Shown here in pieces: positions 1-8,142 of a DNA stretch of 64,000 nt. Position numbers and translations under genes: made by a program. The stretch is from Caulobacter sp. 602-2 (GTDB lineage Bacteria > Pseudomonadota > Alphaproteobacteria > Caulobacterales > Caulobacteraceae): contig NZ_JAAKGT010000002.1 in NCBI RefSeq assembly GCF_011043625.1, forward strand, positions 434,001 through 498,000, read 5' to 3'. The notes below the pieces were generated by a model, which worked only from the letters and a program-made list of their open reading frames with translations, made no database searches and had not been told where the DNA came from. Each line of letters starts with the position of its first letter. Position 1 is the stretch's first letter.

Positions 1-2510
1 TCATGCATCAGGGGCAGGAGATCGGCGAAATCGGCCACGTCGGAAGGCTCGACGGTTAGGTCCGCCGCATAGGCCATGAATTCATGGCGGCGCAGCCGAG
101 AGATACGCCCCTGAGGGACGGGCAGGCGGCGACCGTGATGAGGTTGTCGCTTCCCATCGACGTAGATCTCGATCTCTTCGGAGGCCCCTCGCATGGAAAA
201 GGCGGCACGGCCTTTCAGTTTGCGGACATAGAAGAAACCTTCGTCGGGGAGCACGGGTCCAAGCACCGCGCCAGGGATCGAGATCTTCAATGTCGGACGG
301 GTCGACGTCTCCGTCGGTGCCAATGCGAACTCCAGCGCCTCCACCAACGGCAGTAGCGTGCCGTTCTCCGGAGTGTTTTCTCGGCAAGCCCCAATAGCAC
401 GCGCGATCGCTGCGCCCTGTGCACCGGGCAACTCGGCGTCAGCGAAGACTTCTTCGGCGATCTTGGTGACCGCGAACCGATCACGTTCCATGCGACCGCC
501 CGCAGCCGGCGCATAGGCGGAAGATAGAATCTCGCCGTCGGCGCTGGAGGAGAAATCTACGGTGTCGACTAGCACCGGCGACGATGCCTCGCCAAGCTCG
601 ACAATGATGTTGTCCGGCTTGAGGTCGCCGTGGCTCCGACCCTGTTGGTGTAGCGCAAGGATGATCCGCGCCAGCGCAAGTACGAAGGTCACCGCGGCTT
701 CCGGGCGGGCGGCAAACCGCTTTGCGATCAGCGACTGACTAAGATTTTCCCCTTCGACGAAACGCTGAACGATGACGAGCGCGTCCTGTAGCCAAAGAAC
801 CTTCAATACTGGGGCACAACCCGTCGGAGGCGACAGCGCCAGGTCCTGGGCCCGGGTCAAGAAATCAAGGAGACGGGGTCCTTCCTTGGTTTGGTCACCC
901 CAAGCGGTGCTTTTCCAGAGTTTGACGACGACAGCTTCGCCATCTTGCTCGCTCTTCCAGACGTCGACCCGCTCGCTCTCACGCAAGACGGTCGTTTCCG
1001 GATAGGCCCTGGCCAGTTGCCTCTGTGAATGGATGTCGCCCCGAAAACGTTCGAGGCCTTCGATCACTTCGCGTGCCGAGGGTCTTGCCGCGCTGGCGGC
1101 GTTGAGGGCCTCAAGAGCTTCGACGGCGCTCTTGAACCGGTCATGCGGATCGAGTGACAGCCCCCTTTCGAACCAGGGATGAAGCTCCGAAAATGCGCCA
1201 CCGGCATCGACGGCGGCGTTCCACTCAAAGGGCGTGTTCTCGCTTCCGCCCGCGGGCGGTTGTCCGAAGATCAACCAGTGCACCGCAGCGGCCAGGAGAA
1301 AGACGTCTCGACGCTTGGGCAGGTTTTCGCCGCCTAGGATATCTTCTGGGAGACTGGCGCTGGAGAGAAATTGGTAGCGGCTGGACCCTAGCGAAGCGAC
1401 CTGCGGAAATTGAGCCGCCATCAAATGCGATAGCTTCACGGTCGATGGTGCTTCGATCCAGATGCTGTGGCCGCCGAGGTCGAGGTGCGCAGCGTCCGCC
1501 GTGTGCAACGCAGCCAGTCGAGAAGCAAGCTGACGAGCCAGCTCTAGCCGGCTTTCACGTCCAAGATCGCCAGCCTCCGCGGCGATAAATTCCGCCATGC
1601 GCTTGAGGCGAGGCCTTCTGTCGAAGATGTCCCAATATCCGACGCCGCGTTCGGGATCTTCGGCTCGGGAATGCAACACCGCATTCTCGCACGCCTCGCC
1701 CCGGTCCTTCAGAAACTCGATGACGGTGCGTTCTCGGCCGGCGATTTCGTGCCGTGCTTGCTCGCCTTGGAAACGAGCCATCGACGCCTTGCTAAAATCC
1801 CATACGCGCAGCGTGCCCAGCGATTGAGGCGCGTTCTCGTCGTGAGCGTCGTATTCGCTGAAGATCTGCTTGGGGTGTTCGAATGTCGCGTCGTCCGACG
1901 CGGCCATGAAGTTGGCGTATCGCCGACGACCCGGACGGAGTTTGCCGGTCTTGGCGTTGAAGAATTTGCTGAGTTGGTCCTTCCAGGCGGTGTCGGTCAG
2001 CGGCTTTTCAATAAAGGCCGGTTTTACGCCCCCGAAATGGCCGACGCGTGCGCCAGTGGTGGAGACGGCGGCGATGAAGTCCTCCACCAACATGACGCTG
2101 CCGATTTCCGTCTGGGAGATTCCGGTGAGGTCCGCCCGCTGGGTGATCACTACAAGGCCGATCACGCGCGGCGTCGGGCCGCCGACGTACTTCTTGACGT
2201 GCTCGGCGAGGAGATAGGCCAGATCCTTGGCGTTTTGATGGATCTTTCCGACGGGGGATTCCCCGCGGTCGTCACCGTTGTGCAGCCAATTGCCCCGGTC
2301 GCTCTCGATTTTGCCGCCCCAGTCTTTCAGGTCGACTAGGAAGATGCGGTCGTCGGCGACGATGACGACGTCGATCTCGCGGGATCGTCCCACGCCGGTC
2401 GCGAGGTCTAAGTTGGTGAAGGCGAACCAATTGGCGGGCAAGGCCCGCAACTTCTCGATACCTTTGACCTCGCGTGCGTGAACGCCTCGGCCGCAATTTG
2501 TGATGTGCAT
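1..2510 (-). CDS. NERD nuclease-like / double protein kinase fusion (C-terminus off window)
   Basis: Read directly from the reverse strand: an uninterrupted frame from ATG at 2510 (GGGGAG just upstream as ribosome site) to the window edge, at least 836 residues. Residues about 15-120 form a NERD (nuclease-related) domain with E45-x-D47 and the D60-L-K62 core. Residues about 220-480 look like a degenerate kinase: the catalytic loop near 340 reads HLDLGGHSIWI rather than HxDLKxxN. A second, intact kinase follows, with the VVVKLW lysine near 527, HGDLKPDNII near 625 and VDTVDFS near 647 in place of DFG. NERD plus kinase is the architecture of PglW from BREX-type systems and of several other phage-defence kinases. 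It lies downstream of the nuclease-helicase gene on the same strand (about 270 bp gap), so co-transcription is plausible. The exact defence family is unknown. Confidence 0.82.
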   Translation of the reverse strand, partial: MHITNCGRGVHAREVKGIEKLRALPANWFAFTNLDLATGVGRSREIDVVIVADDRIFLVDLKDWGGKIESDRGNWLHNGDDRGESPVGKIHQNAKDLAYLLAEHVKKYVGGPTPRVIGLVVITQRADLTGISQTEIGSVMLVEDFIAAVSTTGARVGHFGGVKPAFIEKPLTDTAWKDQLSKFFNAKTGKLRPGRRRYANFMAASDDATFEHPKQIFSEYDAHDENAPQSLGTLRVWDFSKASMARFQGEQARHEIAGRERTVIEFLKDRGEACENAVLHSRAEDPERGVGYWDIFDRRPRLKRMAEFIAAEAGDLGRESRLELARQLASRLAALHTADAAHLDLGGHSIWIEAPSTVKLSHLMAAQFPQVASLGSSRYQFLSSASLPEDILGGENLPKRRDVFLLAAAVHWLIFGQPPAGGSENTPFEWNAAVDAGGAFSELHPWFERGLSLDPHDRFKSAVEALEALNAASAARPSAREVIEGLERFRGDIHSQRQLARAYPETTVLRESERVDVWKSEQDGEAVVVKLWKSTAWGDQTKEGPRLLDFLTRAQDLALSPPTGCAPVLKVLWLQDALVIVQRFVEGENLSQSLIAKRFAARPEAAVTFVLALARIILALHQQGRSHGDLKPDNIIVELGEASSPVLVDTVDFSSSADGEILSSAYAPAAGGRMERDRFAVTKIAEEVFADAELPGAQGAAIARAIGACRENTPENGTLLPLVEALEFALAPTETSTRPTLKISIPGAVLGPVLPDEGFFYVRKLKGRAAFSMRGASEEIEIYVDGKRQPHHGRRLPVPQGRISRLRRHEFMAYAADLTVEPSDVADFADLLPLMH

Positions 2511-2779
2511 CGTCGCTCCCCGAAGCGTCAGCATGGACCAGCTCAACGGATGAGGGAAGCCCAACACCTCAGATTGTAAACTTCGCCTCCGGCCCTAGCG
2601 GCAACCATCATCGCCTGCACTGCGTCGCCAGTTCACGATAGGGACACTTTGCGTTGCGGCGCCGAAGCATCCGTGCGGCGGTTAGGGTCCCCACGCTGAG
2701 CCCCCTCACATACTGCAGCGGGAAGACCTGCAAGTTGGCCAAGCTACCGCACGACGGCTCTGCCAACGGAAAAAGACTC

Positions 2780-5700
2780 CTAGTTGGACTGCATGTTCTC
2801 AGGCCTGTACTCGGCCAGCATGCAGAGAGTGTTGACCAGCGACATCTCGCGAATGGTTCGGCAGGGCGTCTCCAGCAGCGCCGGGCTGGCGAACATCAGG
2901 GCCGTGACCTGGGCGCGCGAGATCGCCACGTTGATGCGGTTGAGCGAGAACAGGAACTCGATGTCGCGAGGAAGCTCGTCCCCGCTCGAGGTCGTCATCG
3001 AGATCAGGCAGATCGGCGCCTCCTGCCCCTGGAAGCGGTCCACGGTCCCCACGCCGACCGCGGGGGGAAGCGCGGCCCGCAAGGCGTTGACCTGGGCGTT
3101 GTAGGGCGCGACCACCAGGATATCGCCATGGCCGATCAGCCGCTCGCCGCCATCTCGGTCCCGGAAGGTGGCCCCCAGGAGTTCGTCGACCGTCGCGGCG
3201 ATCGCGCCGATCTCCTCGGGACAGACCTGGGAACGTCCCACGTGATTGATCGGAGACAGGCGCGCGCCGACCAGCTGCCTGCCGGCGGCGTTGGCCAGCA
3301 CCTGCCTTGCCGCCCCTTCGTCGCTGCGCAACCGCCCTTCATAGACAGCCTTGGAGATGAACCCGCAGACGTGCGGATGCATGCGCCGGCTCACGGGCAT
3401 GAAGACCCCGCGATCGGCTGGCACGACGCGATGGCCGGCCATCAGGTATTCGAGGCAGGATTGGCCGCTCTGCCCTGGATGAAGGCCTTGCAGAGGCTGG
3501 GCCAGCTGCATGGGGTCGCCGACCAGCACCAGGTTCTGCGCCGAGCTGGACATGGCAATCAGGTTGGCCAGCGAGACCTGCCCCGCTTCGTCGACGAACA
3601 GGTGACTGAAGGCCGCCTGACCATATCGGGCAAAATGCCAGGCCGTGGCGCCGACCACGTGCGCGGCGGCGATCTCCGGCGCGTCGTTATCGTTGACCCG
3701 GGTGATGCCGGAGGCTTCCGCCTCCTCGCTATCATCCTCGGACGTCTTCTGCACGATGTTGCACCTGACACCCATCGCCCGGGCGCGCGCATCCACGGCT
3801 TCGAGCAGGTTTGAGATGGCCTTGTGGCTGTTGGAGGAGACGGCGACCCGCTGGCCGCTTTTTACCAGGTCCACGATCGCCCAGGCGCTGACATAGGTCT
3901 TGCCCGTGCCTGGCGGTCCCTGGATCGCCAGAACCGTTCGATCCATGGCGGCGATGGCGCTGCTGGTCTCTTCCGGCAGGGCTCCTTGCGGATCGACCAC
4001 GCCCTGGGGCCGCGGGCCGTTGGAGAACCTGGGCGGCGAACGCTGCAGCAGTTGCTCGATGGCCGGATGTGGAGCTCCGACGATGAACCCATCCCTGACC
4101 GCGGCCAAGGCGTCGCGCAACGGGCCGTTGCTGATGGGCTTGGGTGGAATGAGGTCGAGCCGCTCGGGCAGCACGAAATTCTTGGCCGTGCTCTTGAGGG
4201 TCAGGGTGCGGGCGACAGGATCAATATCCTTGAGCTCGACCGCGACCGGCGCGTCAGCCGGCTTGACGCAGGGGCGCTTGCCCGACCGCAGCTTGGTTTC
4301 CTGTTCTGGAAAAGCATAGGTCCGCACGAAGGATCGCTTGTCTGGAACAGCAGGACCTGTCGCTTCGAGGCCCGCGATGCACTCCAGGTCCTCGATGAGG
4401 TCGTCGCTCTCTCGCCCCAAACGATCGAAGATCGACCACCAGGTCGGCTTGTCCTCGCGGGCATGAAAATCGCTCAAGTCCATCAGGAGCTGGCCAACCT
4501 CGTCGCCATAGGCCTGGAAAACCGGCTCCAGCCGCGCACGCCGTTCAGCGAGGGCGGCGTCTTCCTCAGCCACGTTCGACAGCGGTCCGGCCTCGGGCGC
4601 GGGCCCTGGTTGCCGCCAGGCCATGCCCTTGGGGCGGACCTTCTCGACAAGCCAGTCACGGAGCAACTGGGTCGATCGGCAATCGGTCTCGTTGTAGTCG
4701 CGGATCTGTTCGAGAAGGGCCGCATCGCCCTGCTCGCGCCACTGCTCGTAGACCACCACGCTGGCGCCGGCGGTCGCCACCTCGCCACCGCGCTTGTCCA
4801 TGTAGAAGACCTCGAGATCCTTGATCGAATAGCCTCCCTCGGAAGCGACCAGTCCCCCCGCGACCACGCGGAAGAGATCGACGAACCGCAGCTCCCGCTG
4901 CAGCTGGTCCATGGCCGCCTCGCCAGTGCGATGCTGCGCCGTCAGGCGACGGAGCGCGGCGACCTCGTAGTGGGCGTAGTGGTAGATGTGGGCCTTGGGG
5001 TGTTTGGCAAAGTGTTCGACCAGGAAGGCCAGCAGGTCAGCGACCGCCTTGCCCTCGGCGTCGCGGTCGTGGGCCCAGAACGCCTTGAACGTCCATTGCC
5101 CACCGACCTTCAGCCAGAACCCGTGAAGATACTCCAGCCCTCCCGGAAAATAGGGATCGCCCTCGATGTCGTAGAAGACGTCGCCTTCATCCGGCTCGGG
5201 CAGAAGGCCGAAACCCCGCCCGGCCTCATAGGGCTTCAGGAGAAAGGAGGGCTCGCCGCCCGCCCGCCGCGCCGTCTGCAGGCGGGCCTGGGCCTGGAGC
5301 TTTTCCTGCGTTGGCCCAGCCAGGTTCGGAATCTTTCCGGAGAAAGCCGCCAGCGCCGCCATTGATCGAACGCCGGCATCCTCGATCTTGACCCTCTGGC
5401 CGCGGGTCGCACCCGCCACGAGCGCCAAGCTGTCGCCCTGTTCCCATTCCGTGCGGCACTTCGTACGCCAGCGGCAGAGGTTACATGCGCCAACCGGCTC
5501 GGACCGTGTCGCGGGGCGCGAAGCGACGAAGGCCTCCAGCTTGGACCGAGAAAGACGCGCATAGGCGGACAACTCCGCCAGCGACGCCGAGAACCGGCTG
5601 CCATCCCCAAGCAGCAGATGCGCCTGCTCGGGGGGCAAGCCCTGTACATCGGCCAGCAGGTCCGAATAGAGCGCCAGCTGGAGAACGTGCTTGGGGTCTG

Positions 5701-6121
5701 GAGAGCGCCTCAGCTTGGTGTCGACGACCTCATAGGAATAGTCGCCCAGGGCGGAGGGCCTTTCGACGCGCTCAAGGAAGTCGGAATAGCCGCCCCAGGC
5801 GCCGCCCAGGAAGGCGCCCTGGAAGATGACATCCGCCCTCTGGGCCAGGGCCTGCTGGGTAAGGGCGACCGATTGCTCCAGCGACAGTCCGTCCTTGGGG
5901 ATCTCGATGATCGAACGCCCCTGTTCCCTGAGGCTGGCGAGAAAGGCCAGCTCGTGATCATCGCCCTGCTTCTGGAGCAGCTGGGCCTCGGCGCTGTCGT
6001 CGTCAGGCTCCAGATCGCCCAGTTCCAGTTGCCGCAGGTCAAGCGCGGTGGCGTGCGCGCAGCCCTTGAAGCGCATCAGGTCTGAAGCCGAGAGGCGCAG
6101 CGCGCCGTCGATCATTCGCAC
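2780..6121 (-). CDS. RecB-like nuclease / RNase H-like / SF1 helicase fusion (TM0106-type)
   Basis: A 1113-residue multidomain DNA-processing enzyme. The N-terminal Cas4/RecB-like nuclease has a VVDTKLRR core near residue 133 and cysteines at the start (KGCAHA) and near 210-222 (CNLCRWRTKC), consistent with an Fe-S cluster. A YprB-type RNase H-like exonuclease follows (YDIEGDP near 316, HYAHYE, later YNETDCRST). The C-terminal third is a superfamily 1 helicase: Walker A GPPGTGKT near 735, Walker B VDEAGQ near 843, VGDPMQL, and motif VI NRINVAISRAQ near 1060. This matches proteins usually described as bifunctional RecB nuclease/helicase. GTG at 6121 is preferred over ATG 6115 because AGGGAG lies at good spacing. 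It is divergent from the WYL regulator and upstream of the NERD-kinase gene; a role in phage or plasmid defence is inferred from that context. Confidence 0.88.
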   Translation of the reverse strand: MRMIDGALRLSASDLMRFKGCAHATALDLRQLELGDLEPDDDSAEAQLLQKQGDDHELAFLASLREQGRSIIEIPKDGLSLEQSVALTQQALAQRADVIFQGAFLGGAWGGYSDFLERVERPSALGDYSYEVVDTKLRRSPDPKHVLQLALYSDLLADVQGLPPEQAHLLLGDGSRFSASLAELSAYARLSRSKLEAFVASRPATRSEPVGACNLCRWRTKCRTEWEQGDSLALVAGATRGQRVKIEDAGVRSMAALAAFSGKIPNLAGPTQEKLQAQARLQTARRAGGEPSFLLKPYEAGRGFGLLPEPDEGDVFYDIEGDPYFPGGLEYLHGFWLKVGGQWTFKAFWAHDRDAEGKAVADLLAFLVEHFAKHPKAHIYHYAHYEVAALRRLTAQHRTGEAAMDQLQRELRFVDLFRVVAGGLVASEGGYSIKDLEVFYMDKRGGEVATAGASVVVYEQWREQGDAALLEQIRDYNETDCRSTQLLRDWLVEKVRPKGMAWRQPGPAPEAGPLSNVAEEDAALAERRARLEPVFQAYGDEVGQLLMDLSDFHAREDKPTWWSIFDRLGRESDDLIEDLECIAGLEATGPAVPDKRSFVRTYAFPEQETKLRSGKRPCVKPADAPVAVELKDIDPVARTLTLKSTAKNFVLPERLDLIPPKPISNGPLRDALAAVRDGFIVGAPHPAIEQLLQRSPPRFSNGPRPQGVVDPQGALPEETSSAIAAMDRTVLAIQGPPGTGKTYVSAWAIVDLVKSGQRVAVSSNSHKAISNLLEAVDARARAMGVRCNIVQKTSEDDSEEAEASGITRVNDNDAPEIAAAHVVGATAWHFARYGQAAFSHLFVDEAGQVSLANLIAMSSSAQNLVLVGDPMQLAQPLQGLHPGQSGQSCLEYLMAGHRVVPADRGVFMPVSRRMHPHVCGFISKAVYEGRLRSDEGAARQVLANAAGRQLVGARLSPINHVGRSQVCPEEIGAIAATVDELLGATFRDRDGGERLIGHGDILVVAPYNAQVNALRAALPPAVGVGTVDRFQGQEAPICLISMTTSSGDELPRDIEFLFSLNRINVAISRAQVTALMFASPALLETPCRTIREMSLVNTLCMLAEYRPENMQSN

Positions 6122-6144
6122 GAGCGTTTCTCCCTAATTCAAGC

Positions 6145-6162
6145 TACACCATGACGGGTGTA
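6145..6162. promoter_or_regulatory. Palindrome between divergent WYL regulator and nuclease-helicase gene
   Basis: TACACC, six bases, then GGTGTA: perfect 6-bp arms in the 70-bp divergent spacer. WYL-domain regulators of defence loci (BrxR, CapW type) bind inverted repeats in their own promoters, so this is a candidate autoregulatory operator. No binding data are available and a short palindrome can occur by chance. Confidence 0.45.
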
Positions 6163-6192
6163 TGCTGGACTGTCACGCATGGGGGTTGCGAC

Positions 6193-7185
6193 TTGTCTTT
6201 CAGCAAGGCCCAGGAACTCATTCGCCTGGCAACGATGGCCGCACGCCGGACGGGGGTGACCTTGGCCGACATCGAGGCGGAATTTTCGGTGTCTCGCCGC
6301 ACGGCCCAGCGGATGACGGATGCGCTCTGCGCCAGCTTTCCGCTTACCGAGCACACGACCGAGGACGACCGCCGGGCCTGCTGGCGCTTGCCCACGCGCG
6401 CCATGGCCGCGCTGCTGACGCCCACGGCCGAGGAGCTCAGCGCCCTCGCCGCCACGCGCAACACCCTTCGTGTCGAGGGCATGGAGGCCGAGGCGAGGCT
6501 GGTGCGCCAGCTTGAACTGAAGGTGCGGGCCCTGATCCCCGCCCAGACGAGCCTTCGGCTCGAGGCCGACGAGGAGGCCCTTCTCGAAGCCCTGGGCCAT
6601 GCCGCAAGACCAGGTCCGCGACGGGCGGCCAACCCGTCGGTCGACGAGGCCATATCCGAAGCCTTGAAAGGCCCCTTTCTGCTGCGCATCCGCTACCGGG
6701 GACGAACCGATGAGGCGCCGCGCGATCGGACGGTGGCGCCCCACGGGCTGTTGCTGGGCGTTCGCCGCTACCTCGTGGCGCGCGACACCGCCAAGCCCGC
6801 CAGCCAGCTGCTGCACTACCGAGTGGAGGAAATCGACCAAGCCGAGGTCCTGACCGAGACGTTCGTCCCCGATCAGGGCTTCAGCATCCAGACCCACGCC
6901 CAGCAGGCGTTTGGGTCCTACATCAGCCAGGCCGAGCACGGCGAAGTGGTCTGGAAGTTCGCGCCCCACGCCGCGGCCCATGCTCGCCGCTACACGTTCC
7001 ATCCGACCCAGACCCTGGAGGAAACCGCCGACGGCGGCCTGGTCGTCCGGTTTCAGGCGTCGGGACATCTGGAGATGTGCTGGCATCTTTATGCCTGGGG
7101 CGATGCGGTTGAAGTGCTCGCGCCTAGGCCGCTGCGCGAAATGGTGGAGAGCCACCGCAGGAGCGACTTTCCCGCCCTGCCCTGA
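6193..7185 (+). CDS. WYL-domain transcriptional regulator
   Basis: A helix-turn-helix regulator of about 330 residues. An N-terminal winged HTH (TLADIEAEFSVSRRTAQRMT) is followed by a WYL ligand-sensing domain (around LLGVRRYLVARD, the W of the motif replaced by R) and a C-terminal WCX-like extension (VVRFQASGHLEMCWHLYAWG). I prefer TTG at 6193 with GGGGG seven bases upstream; ATG at 6151 is in frame, but it falls inside the palindrome at 6145-6162 and would make the operator coding. WYL proteins often repress defence operons until nucleic-acid or nucleotide ligands appear. Its divergent position suggests it controls the nuclease-helicase/NERD-kinase unit. Confidence 0.85.
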   Translation: MSFSKAQELIRLATMAARRTGVTLADIEAEFSVSRRTAQRMTDALCASFPLTEHTTEDDRRACWRLPTRAMAALLTPTAEELSALAATRNTLRVEGMEAEARLVRQLELKVRALIPAQTSLRLEADEEALLEALGHAARPGPRRAANPSVDEAISEALKGPFLLRIRYRGRTDEAPRDRTVAPHGLLLGVRRYLVARDTAKPASQLLHYRVEEIDQAEVLTETFVPDQGFSIQTHAQQAFGSYISQAEHGEVVWKFAPHAAAHARRYTFHPTQTLEETADGGLVVRFQASGHLEMCWHLYAWGDAVEVLAPRPLREMVESHRRSDFPALP

Positions 7186-7193
7186 AGGCGGTG

Positions 7194-7224
7194 GCGATCG
7201 GAACGGACACGCCATTCCGATCGC
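7194..7224. terminator. Convergent stem-loop between WYL and DUF3892 genes
   Basis: GCGATCGGAA and TTCCGATCGC form a perfect 10-bp stem around an 11-base loop, placed exactly between the stops of two convergent genes. There is no T-run on either side, so Rho-independent termination is not certain. Confidence 0.45.
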
Positions 7225-7242
7225 ATCGCGGCGGACAAGGTC

Positions 7243-7506
7243 TTAGCAGTCGGGCAGGTCGTCGAGGTTGTTCTTCGTCGAACCGTCCCGCTGCGTGCGC
7301 AGGTACTTGCCGGTCGCGCCGTTGACGACCTTGATCTGGGTCGTCTGGCCGTCCGTCCACGAGACGTAGTAGTCGTGGATCTTGTTTTCGATGTCGTAGA
7401 TCGCGTCGGCTTTCAGGCGCGGCGACCATGTCTGCCCCGCATTGCAGAGCTTGGTGATGTCGCCGTCCTTATCCTTGCCGGACTTGTTCACGTAACGCGT
7501 AGCCAT
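7243..7506 (-). CDS. DUF3892 family small protein
   Basis: An 87-residue protein starting MATRYVNKSGKDKDGDITKLC, with alternating basic and acidic residues and a C-terminal TQIKVVNG...YLRTQRDG segment, like the DUF3892 family of small proteins of unknown function. The ATG at 7506 is chosen because family similarity begins there; an in-frame ATG 72 bases upstream would add an unlike leader. It is convergent with the WYL regulator. Function is not known; it may be island cargo. Confidence 0.65.
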   Translation of the reverse strand: MATRYVNKSGKDKDGDITKLCNAGQTWSPRLKADAIYDIENKIHDYYVSWTDGQTTQIKVVNGATGKYLRTQRDGSTKNNLDDLPDC

Positions 7507-8142
7507 GATCGGAAACCTCATTGGGGAGGGAGTGTTGACGCCCCCACCTTGAGCTCCAGCCAGGTCAAAAGCTGTCACGGGAACAAAGCCGGTACCGCGC
7601 CGCAGGTCTGTCGAAGACGCCCGACGCGGCCCCCTCGGCGCCGCGCATCGACTGCGGTGAAAATGTAGTTTGCGGGGGTCCTAGCGTAGCCCAGCGTCGC
7701 CGCGCCGGGTACGATTCGAACTGCTAGCGTTCCCGCAAACGATCTGTCGGTCTCGGCTACCGTAGTGAACGCATGTTTTGCCGATCTTTCACGGCCAATT
7801 TTCAGCGTTTAGCTTGCTGATTCTTATCGGCTTTCTGCGCAGCAAAATCACCCTTTCGACCGCTGGTTGCCGATCTGGTTGCCGATCCCGTCGCCTACCC
7901 CGCCTCCCTCCACCACCTGGCTAGACAAAATTGCGGCGAACGACGGCAAAGATGCCCTTGAGCGACAGGATAAACGGGCCTCCAGCGGTTAGTCAGCGGG
8001 CCGAAATTCTCCTTATTTTTCAATGACGGGCGATTTTCGGTAAGACAGAATAACCTTTTGAAATCATTCAGCTTGAACCCTTCCTCCCGGGCCGCCATGC
8101 GGGTTGTTGTCGCCCCCTCCCCGCCCACACCGACGCCCCCCC
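7507..8142. other. Non-coding stretch between the island and the first TonB receptor
   Basis: No convincing gene on either strand in 636 bases. It contains the imperfect inverted repeat at 7668-7740, a short tandem duplication of GTTGCCGATC near 7866-7890, and relatively AT-rich DNA at about 7780-8060. It separates defence-like genes from core-type genes and may mark an island boundary. Confidence 0.5.
7668..7740. repeat. Imperfect 18-bp inverted repeat with 37-bp centre
   Basis: Left arm 7668-7685 starts GTTTGCGGG and ends CTAGC; the complement of the right arm 7723-7740 matches at 14 of 18 positions, with the four mismatches together in the middle. It could be a stem-loop or paired recombinase sites flanking an attachment core. 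No integrase gene is adjacent. Confidence 0.5.

Noticed and set aside
7700-7730. tRNA-like T-loop sequence GTTCGAATC on the minus strand
   Set aside because: The nine T-loop bases are canonical but the flanking bases cannot form a T-stem, and no acceptor, D or anticodon arm is present. Not a tRNA; at most a scar.
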